A stretch of 64,000 nt of DNA from Poecilobothrus nobilitatus (Eukaryota; Arthropoda; Insecta; Diptera; Dolichopodidae), in the NCBI GenBank assembly GCA_947095535.1, contig OX352772.1, positions 145,371,447-145,435,446 on the forward strand, given 5' to 3'. Positions 55,861 through 64,000 of this stretch are shown piece after piece. The notes under the pieces were generated by a model that worked only from the letters and a program-made list of their open reading frames with translations, was not told the DNA's origin and did no database searches. Position numbers and translations under genes: made by a program. The stretch's first letter is position 1; every line of letters starts with the position of its first letter.

Positions 55861-56715
55861 TATTTGCCATTTTTCAAAATCAAATTTCTTCAAATTTGCA
55901 AAATCAAATTCGTTCATATTTTCAAAATCAAATTCGTCAAATTTTCAAAATCAATTTCGTCAAAATTTAGAAATGTATGTTGTTTTTTATTTAAAAAAGC
56001 CTAAAGACTGGTTTTCATTACCGATATATCCACGAAAATGTTAGAGCATAGGCAGAAGATACAAAAATGATATGTGCTTGAAAGAAATAAAGCTAAAAAA
56101 ATATCCATCAAACATTTGAAAATATCCAAGAAAGTAACCATAAATATCTACGAAAGTATGTTCTCTGAATATATTTTGCTATAAATATCGTGGATATTTT
56201 TAATACATATGCAAACATTGTGTATCTTACAAAAAAATTTCTCACAACTATTGAACTATGGCATTTAAATTTTAAAGTGTCAAAAAAATAAGCCAACATT
56301 TTAAAATAAACAAATGTTTAATTTTTTATTTTTTAGTGAGAAACTGTATTAAAATTAGATCTATATTATAGATATAAAAATATTATTAATAAACTATACT
56401 ATTTTTAACAACTTTATAAATAAAAAATTTTAAATTTTTAGCTAAATATGAATATAAACATTAATAAATTAATTTATGTACATTTTTAAAAGTCAAAGTG
56501 TTGCTGTAATATTTTGTAACATAATTTTTTTCCCCCTCTTTCCCAGTGGTAGTACACTATATTTTTCCCTTTCTAAAGCAGCTATAATATCCACGAAATT
56601 TCTCATGAAAACCAAGCTTAAAAAAAAGAATTTGAATTTAAAAACAAACAAAATTGATTTTGAAAATTTAGACGAATTTGATTTTGAAAAAAGACAAATA
56701 TAATGTTGAAAAGCA
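55853..56715. mobile_element. Inverted-repeat element with internally repetitive ends
   Basis: The left end (about 55,853-55,965) has four degenerate copies of a 22-bp unit ttttcaaaatcaaattcgtc. The right end (about 56,648-56,715) contains its reverse complement, then the shared caaatataatgtt flank in opposite order. About 860 bp; the interior has no recognisable gene. Confidence 0.65.
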
Positions 56716-59500
56716 CAAATTTGAAGTGAAGAGTAGACTCTATGTATATACTATGTTTTATAAAATAAGATTTGTTACATTTATTACAACAGTCATAATT
56801 AAAATCATTTTTTGAATGTTTATATAATTTATATTCTAAATGTTTTTCTGTACTAATTTTACTAAAATATTTATAAATTTATTTCTAAACTATCTACATA
56901 AATAATATCTACATAAAATTTTCAATTAAAATACATTTTTCATATTCAAATTTCAAAAAAAGATTTTAAAATACTTTCGATTATTATTTTTTGCCACTAT
57001 GTACACTATGTATAAGATTAAACAAAGTTGCGCCTTTAAAATTACATTGCGATTCAATTTTAAATATTCCCATGCTTTGTATTATAACAATACATTCAAT
57101 AACATAATTTCAATAACATAATGGTTTTGAAATGAAGTAACATCCATTTTACCTAATTTTACTAATAGTTTTTTTTTTGTTTAGATAGATGCATTTTTGA
57201 CAAAATGCATTAATATGTGTAAAAAAAGAGTGGCCCATCTTATTGTAATAGATAATATTTGATTAGAATAGTAATCCAAACATATATAATGAAAAAGCAG
57301 AAATTTTTAAGATCATTGAACTTTAGTAGAATTGTATTACAATACCGTTTAACCCAATTATATTAATTGGCTTTTGTTTGAGATTTTCGTCCTTTTTTTT
57401 GAGATTTTCGTCCTTTTTTTTCGCAAAACGTTCGATTAGTAAAGATTAAATTGTTGGCTTAAAATTAAATATTAAATTGTTGAATTAAAATAAAATTGAA
57501 ATTGCATATAAAACAAAATAAAATTGATTTGTAATCTATTATTGAAAATTATCAAACAATTAAGAAATTTAAAGTGATGTGTATTTAATATTTGAATAAA
57601 ATTTGTAAAATATACTTTAAACAAAGAAAATACAAAAATTAAATATTTTTTTATTTCCTTGCAAAAACAGAAATAATAAGCGGCAACATAATTTCACCTA
57701 TGATTTCAAATAAAATTAATTTTATCACCAATTCCCGTCTTAGATCTTCTCAGACCACATATCACAGGACTAACTATGGCACAAATGAACCAATTCACAG
57801 AATGCTATTGATGGGTAATAAATATAAATTATAATTGATTGTGAAATCAAAAGATAAATTAAAACATAAAATTTTGAATCAACCATACAATTTTTTTTAC
57901 TTTTAATTGTAAACTTATGTTGTTTATTGTCATTATATAACTATTTTTCATTATAATTAATAATTATTTATTATAATTAGGAAGTAAATGTATAATTATG
58001 TAGTTTATTGTAACGTAAATTGTAACTTAACTTTAAGAAATTTATTGGAAAATTATTTGAGATAAATTTAATAAATAAATAAATAAAATAAATAAAAATA
58101 ATTGATTGGGTTTATAATTTTTTTGAAGATACGTACATTATACATGTTTATTATACACGACTATCATCATTCCATGTTTAGTAATACTTCCTGCTGATGG
58201 CATGATGATAGTCGTATGCCAGGAAATTATTTCTGTTTTTTAAAAAAATAAAAAAAAAATAAATGAATAAATAAATAAAATTATAACTGCTGAAAATGTT
58301 AGTTGTTGAAACCTAAACACATTATTCGGAAAATACTTAAATAGATTTTCTTATTCCAATTAGATATTAGAAATCGCTTTTTATGGAATATCAAAAACAA
58401 TATAGACAAACAAAGGAAAGAGTTTTGGAAATATGTTTTTATTAATAATAATAGTAGTACAAAAACTTGAGCAGAATATTTTTAATAGATACTCATGCAA
58501 AAAGGGTTAACGAATATTAACAATAATTTGTCACAGGCTTTCTTTAAAACCATTAATTCATCTTGCAAATTTGGACACAAATTGGAAACAACATTTATTT
58601 TTTGCAGACTATCATGCCAAAATTAGTTACTGTATACGACAAAATTAATTTAATGAGATTTAGTGCGTTTAAGTACGACAATAAAAAAATTTAAAAACTT
58701 CATTGCAGTCTGGTGATGAAACAGAGTAATAGACATTACCAAATAAACGCAGTTACCAAACGGCAAACGTTGCCAAATCAACGCAGCGAACTTCTTAACC
58801 TAGTGAGTTTTTCTGCTAAAGGGCAACAGTTTTGAAAATTTTCAAATCAATTCATTAAACGTTTTAAGCAAGGCAAAAACAGAATTTATTAAACCTCGGC
58901 TCTCATGCCTAAACGGGTTACCAGAACTTAATAAAAATTTGTTTCGGACTTTCTTTCAAACCATAAAATTACCATATAATATTTGACATAAATCGAAAAC
59001 AACAAATTCTTTAGAAGCTCGCCGGCCAAATCCGGTTAATATATGGCAAACAAAATTTATTCGGTACACCCCAAATGCTAAGATGAAGATCTGTGCAAAT
59101 TTTCAACGCAATCCGTCAAAACCTTTAGGCAGGATAACGAAACAGTCTCTCGGACGACAATGAGTTTATGAATCGCAACGCGATAAATAATATATTTCCT
59201 ATAATTCCTTTCAAGCTTCTAGAAATATTTATGCAAAATTTCGTTACAATCGAACAACGCAATTGAATCTGAGACAAACAAAAAAACAAACACAGTTTCT
59301 ACTTTATGCATTAGATAAGACGTTAGAGAAAAGATTGCAATTTGCATAAAAAAAAAAAAAACAAAAAAAAAATACTAAATAATAAATAATATTAAATTCA
59401 AAAACTTAAAATGTTTGCATAAAAAATTATCTATAATATCGCTAAATGCTTCCAACAATAATAATTCAGTATTTAAGACAACTGCAATATATTTTTTAAG
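56716..59500. other. AT-rich non-coding DNA
   Basis: Holds the inverted-repeat arm at 57,229-57,266, a doubled gagattttcgtcctttttttt (about 57,378-57,420), a 14-bp perfect hairpin at 58,157-58,215, and traces of LINE-like coding (about 58,370-58,440). No intact gene. Confidence 0.5.
58157..58215. repeat. Perfect 14-bp hairpin
   Basis: acgactatcatcat at 58,157-58,170 and its exact reverse complement at 58,202-58,215, separated by 31 bp. Function unknown; too short for a typical microRNA precursor. Confidence 0.85.
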
Positions 59501-59519
59501 AATTAAATCTAGGTAATCT

Positions 59520-59790
59520 TAACAACTACTACATTATAATGGGAGATATCAATGCTAAGCATAAAAACTACTATAATTCGTATAACTACTCAGGTTTACA
59601 GTTTTTTAATTGACTGGAATCTGAGAAAACTCCGTATAAATGGCTATATCCAAGGGCTAATTCGTATTTAGATTTAGCACTCATAGATTGTAGAATAACA
59701 AATAAAAATATAAATGGCAGGCTATTAACTCTACCATATGATAGTGACCACAATGCAATTTGTTTAACAGCTGAAATAAATAAATTTGTT
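59520..59790 (+). pseudogene. LINE AP-endonuclease fragment
   Basis: Reads IMGDINAKHKNYYN (GDFNAKH-like motif), a stop, then NSYLDLALIDCRI and LPYDSDHNAICL (SDHN motif). This is the C-terminal half of a LINE endonuclease, different from the ones at 17.5 and 39.6 kb. Confidence 0.75.
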
Positions 59791-60099
59791 TACAAATTGC
59801 TAGAAACAGAAATATATATGTATGTATGTATTTATTTCATAAAACGAACTGGAATGTGCTATAATTGTAGTAGTAAAATAAATGGTGACGTCAATATTGA
59901 AATTTCACATATTGATGAACATCTACAAAAATTAAAACAAATAACAAAAAAAATTGAAGAAACAATGCCAAAAGTTGACGACAATTACAGTAGCACACAA
60001 AAATTGACCTCTTCAATAATTAAAAATTTTTTAAAAATAATAAGTGATATTTTAAACGATATTCACAGAATATAAAGGCAACGATTGTGTTCAGTTTAT

Positions 60100-61080
60100 C
60101 AGTTCCCTAAAAAATAAACAAGACCACTTCGATTAATAAACTATAATCAAAAGAAATTACCTTCGTTGTTTTGAATTAGTCACATGCTATTGTACAATCC
60201 AACAATATCCAATTCAATATTTGTACAAACCAAAGTTGTAAAAACATATTTACAGAAAAAATATGAATATTACAATATTTGTAAAAACTATTTATTAAAT
60301 TATTGATTTATTAGATTTATTATTGTTGTTTAAAATGACAGCAATAATATTTGACAAATTAATAAAGGAGTATTTAGACATAACATTCGGGAGTCGAACT
60401 CCGAGAATCGTTTCAGTACGATCGGAATATATTACTGAAGGGCAAGACCTAAGTAAACAGGCCAAGAACTGAAAACACATCAATGTAGCTGTGAGAGAAT
60501 TGCAATCGATTCTCACGTATCGCGCGTATGAATAATTTCATAATTAATGTGAATCTCAATTATAGCCATATAAGCGTGTACAAAATTTTAAAGTATGAAA
60601 GTAGTCTCGACGTATACTATTGAGATATTGAGGCAATTTATCTTAAAAAGCTTTTAAAATAAAAAATTTAAAGGATGACAATTTTTTAAATGCATATTTA
60701 TGAATGAAAACATTATATTTTAAAATATTTTTCTTTAATGCATTATGTAAAAAAGATGCGACTTTAATTTTCTCGTTGGACCAAATTGAATAAAGTAAAT
60801 GGTTTTTGTGTTATTTGTAGATTTATAGTTGGCCCACTATTTTTTTACATAAGACTACGTGTAAATTTGTTAAAAGCTGACTTCTTATAAAGCGTTTACT
60901 CTCTGCACTTCATGGTCTGATAATTGATGTGGGTTTCGGTACCGATACACAAATTATGTATAGATAATAGATATATCATATTGTAATAAATATTTATTAT
61001 TTATCTACATAATATTTTATTTTAATTGTAAATAGAAAAAAAAAACAATTATTGGATTAGAAATAAATAACAAATAAAAC
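60100..61080. other. AT-rich DNA with one short unrecognised coding-like stretch
   Basis: At about 60,365-60,530 the plus strand reads YLDITFGSRTPRIVSVRSE and VAVRELQSILTYRAYE with one stop; it looks like decayed coding DNA but I do not recognise it. Otherwise nothing. Confidence 0.35.
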
Positions 61081-61099
61081 AAATTTATAAAACATTATT

Positions 61100-61900
61100 A
61101 TCGCTTTCATCGCAATCAATACTGGTGTCACTTTTTAAATTTATTATAAAATTGTTAAATTTTGGTGAAAGACATTGGTTTTTAAAATATTCTTCTTGCA
61201 GATTTTGTGTATGTCGCCCCACACTTCTGCCAATTTTCTTTTGTAACATCATTAATTACTTCATGAGCAAAATTTTCTAAATCTGACATTTTAAATGTTA
61301 CGTTGTTAGTAGCAATTTCGTTTTTGATTTGAGCCCATATTAGTTCAATTGGATTATATTTGGTAATCGAACTATTTCATGTCCTGCTTGTAACGCTATT
61401 TCATCTATTTCATATGTTTTTTTTACTATTTTTATTCATGTTAACTAAATGAATCATCTAAATCATTTCATCTAAATAGAATTTTGTTCGACCGTCTTCA
61501 TTTTTCCTAATACTATGCATTTTTATTAAAAAACTTAAACATAGAAAAACAACATCAGATCTTTCAAGCAACATTAAAATGTACTTAATTTTTCTAAAGT
61601 AGAACATTCTTTGCGATCATAAAAAGCTAAAATTTCTCTACGAACGAGGTTTTTACCGAAATCGTTCATACTTTATACAAAACTTCTTCTATTTTTCGTT
61701 CGCAAAGGCATAGATATTTTCCCCTCTTTTTTAAATTCTGAAGTAATACGTTTCACCGTGGATATGCGTTAGCTGACATGCTTCGGCAACCAACTCTTGA
61801 GGAGTTTTATTTTCCAAAAGTAATTCGTTACTTTTAAAAAATTCGTAAACACTTTTTATTACTGTTTTTTATTCCTCACACAAATCGAATCTTTGCTGGA
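61100..61900 (-). pseudogene. Tc1/IS630-like DDE transposase remnant
   Basis: Minus strand pieces in order: VYEFFKSNELLLENKTPQEL (N-terminal), LLERSDVVFL, NEDGRTKFYLDEM (first catalytic Asp-like LDE), and NPIELIWAQIKNEIATNNVTF (third motif, NPIE). Many stops and frame changes; the central second Asp region is deleted. Confidence 0.65.
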
Positions 61901-62052
61901 ATCTTTTATTGGGTCACTTTATTTTCAATAAAATGGCTTTTCTGGCAATAATAAAGTCAACAATAGAAAAAAATTTCTCATGATTATGACAATTTTCAGT
62001 TGATTTGTTCAACTGAAAATCAAATTTTTATTTTTCTGCTATGCAATATTTT

Positions 62053-62765
62053 TATACCCGTATGAACTATGTTCAAGGGTATAAAAAATTTCTCATTACT
62101 TTTGTGACACCTTAAAGGAATCGAGGAATTAATATGAGTATTAATGATGGCATGAATATCATGTTGAAATGCATTAGTCCATAAATGAAAGTTTTTTCTT
62201 TCATTTATATTTTGTGTAAAACCTTACAGGTGTTATAAAATTTTTTGTGTATTCAAAAAATTATATATTTACTTAACTTATAAAAAAGGGTTTAAGGGAT
62301 TTATAAAAAAATAATTAATAATTTTTATTTCAATATTTCATATTTTTACATTTTTATAATTAACAATTTTTTAACATCTGTATAAATTGGGTGTACCAGT
62401 GTAACAGTTTTGGGTAGCTGCCATACAACTTCTCTTTTTAAATGAAGATAACTCAGTGGTTATTGAAGATAGATATTTGAAATTTAGTGAATAGGTGTCG
62501 AGTTACATGCCAAAAACTTTTGTAAAATTTAGTTGGTCTAGAGCAGCTGGTTCACGCTTCTTGTACCTCTTGGAACTTAATAAAACTAGGCGTCTGAAAT
62601 CTTCCAAATGATGATCAAGTTTTATGGCAACACCTTCTGTAAAATTTGGTTGTGCTGGTGAAACAGGTCCGGGTAGCTGCCATTGAACTTCTCTTTTTAA
62701 ATTAAGATAACTCAGTGGTTATTGAACATAGGTATCTGAAATTTTGTGAAGAAGTGTCGTGTTAC
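62053..62765. mobile_element. Truncated copy of the Helentron/DINE-like repeat with satellite
   Basis: Starts atacccgtatgaactatgtt...gggtat and gtgacaccttaaagg like the 54-kb copy. After an unrelated 270-bp stretch, about 1.4 monomers of the 259-bp satellite follow (62,400-62,765). The right end is lost at the Penelope fragment. Confidence 0.6.
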
Positions 62766-62789
62766 ATGCTAAGAAATCTAAATAAAATA

Positions 62790-63875
62790 TTATTATTTTG
62801 TCTTTAGTATTTCCCAAAATAGTTTTTATTTCGTAATTTTTAATTTTAATTTCATTTGTATATACTAATTTTGTTTTGTGTTTTTTAAAGACCCTTTGTA
62901 CTTTGTCAGTTAAATCTGCCGCGTATGAGAATTTAATCCGCTTGATTAAACTTTGTTTTTTTTAAAGAAAGTCGATAAACTATTTTTTTCAGATTTCTAG
63001 AATATTTTCTTACTAAATTGCCAATTATTTCTATATGCAAACCGTTTAGATCAGCTTGTTTTATGTTAATTAATTATTTTGTGAAGTTTTCTGTTCAAAG
63101 CGGAAGTCTTCACATTCTGTATGTCATACTATGGAATTCCGCCATTTTATTTGCCTTGGATGTGAAATAATCGCTTGTTATGAATCTAGGATATACTGGT
63201 TGTTTTTCTATATATGTCAATGTCTAATTTGTTGTTTTGACGTTGTATATTACCAGATCCAGAAAAGGTAGTTTACCGCTTGTGTCTATTTTAACGGTGA
63301 ATTTTATTGATGGAAACTACCTATACAAGATGTTTAGGAGATTTGGGATGTCGTATTCCTTCATTATTGTAATAACATCGTTCACATATCTTTTCCGCAC
63401 TTTCGGTAAATTATTTTGTACCTTCAATTTTGTTTCTAAAGAACCCATAAAGATATTTGCTACAAAGTAGGAAAGAGGATTACCCATACTTGTTCCACGC
63501 GATAGTTTATAAAAGCAGCCGTTAAGTTGGAATTGGTTCTGTTTCATGTACATTGTTGTCATGTTTAAAAGGAGTTTAGCTTTTTTATCTGAAATATTGC
63601 AATTTCCTAACCATTCTATAAAGCATTTTCAGTCTTCTGGTGTTGGTACATTTGGGTGTCACTACATCAAATGAAACTAAAATTTCATCCTCAGCTAAAT
63701 GTATACCTTTTATTTGGTCTACAAAATCAAAAGTGGTTTTAACGGATAAATCAGAAGATGGTGTTAGCTTTTTGAATTCTGTTACTAGCCAAAAAAAGTA
63801 GTAAATGGACCTCAAAAAATATAACAATTTCATATAAAAAGCATATGAATCAAACAAAAATATACCCGTCTTCAA
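62790..63875 (-). pseudogene. Penelope-like element reverse transcriptase fragment
   Basis: Minus strand: TTFDFVDQIKGIHLAEDEILVSFDVV (first catalytic Asp), MKQNQFQLNGCFYKLSRGTSMGNPLS, ANIFMGSLE, and RYVNDVITI, where the usual YVDD box has Asn for Asp. Further left come KFTVKIDTSGKLPFLDL and ADLNGLHIEIIGNLVRKYS. Stops occur in between. The pattern G.(S/P)MGNPLSP with YVDD is diagnostic of Penelope RTs. A GIY-YIG domain is not seen. Confidence 0.88.
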
Positions 63876-64000
63876 TAATAAATTTCATATTATAATATAT
63901 TCAATAACAATGTAAGTTGATTAAGATGTATGTGCATATGTACAAATATATCTGTATCTATGTATGCATGTACCTATGTGCAATTTTTACATAAATAATC

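Noticed and set aside
59797..60075. 92-codon frame with CYNC and a helical C-terminus
   Set aside because: May be a decayed LINE or host exon, but the start overlaps LINE endonuclease sequence and no domain is recognisable; not annotated as a gene.

Overview
This is a 64-kb, strongly AT-rich window from an animal genome, almost certainly an insect and most likely a fly. I infer this from the company of elements: Polinton/Maverick, BEL/Pao, Ty3/gypsy with an env remnant, Jockey-type LINEs, Harbinger with MADF, Tc1/mariner, Penelope, and dispersed elements with tatacccg...gggtat ends and tgtccgtccgtc runs. I see no convincing single-copy host gene. Nearly every coding stretch is virus-like or transposon-derived, and most are broken.

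Region 1 (1 to about 14,276) is the right-hand part of a Polinton/Maverick (adintovirus-like) element whose left end lies outside the window. It carries protein-primed DNA polymerase B; a leftward morphogenesis block (PLA2-like, core-peptide-like, adenain-type protease, penton-like, a 59-aa protein, double-jelly-roll capsid); and a rightward block (packaging ATPase, DUF8207-like protein, fibre-like protein, a small Cys/His protein, chromodomain integrase). To the right of the integrase is an accessory block: a secreted protein, an unknown protein, a LITAF-type zinc-domain protein and a small basic protein. Polymerase, capsid, ATPase, PLA2/core and the unknown protein carry a frameshift or stop, so this copy is decaying but young. 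Its right boundary can be placed because the flank is the middle of a LINE-derived repeat seen twice more in the window.

Region 2 (14.3-27.2 kb) holds LINE ORF1 remnants and then a near-identical tandem duplication of about 5.07 kb (17,025-22,089 and 22,094-27,162). Each unit is a mosaic: dispersed repeat, LINE endonuclease piece, internally deleted Harbinger, DDE-transposon remnant, hairpin MITE and Jockey ORF1.

Region 3 (27.2-34.8 kb) has a LINE ORF2 start, AT-rich DNA, a Helentron/DINE-like repeat, and an almost intact mariner-type transposon with terminal inverted repeats and one stop codon.

Region 4 (34.8-47.6 kb) is a nest. A BEL/Pao element with both LTRs is interrupted by a nearly full-length LINE whose RT active site is mutated. 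On its right is an opposite-strand Ty3/gypsy element with gag, PR, RT, RNase H, IN and an env-like transmembrane remnant.

Region 5 (47.6-64 kb) contains a LINE RT fragment, a palindromic MITE, a tRNA-like arm, a second BEL relic, a LINE 3' end with a telomere-like (TTAGG) tail, a 259-bp satellite inside a dispersed element, an inverted-repeat element, a Tc1-like remnant and a Penelope RT fragment at the right edge.

The most interesting candidate system is the Polinton accessory block, above all the LITAF-like membrane zinc protein beside a secreted protein.
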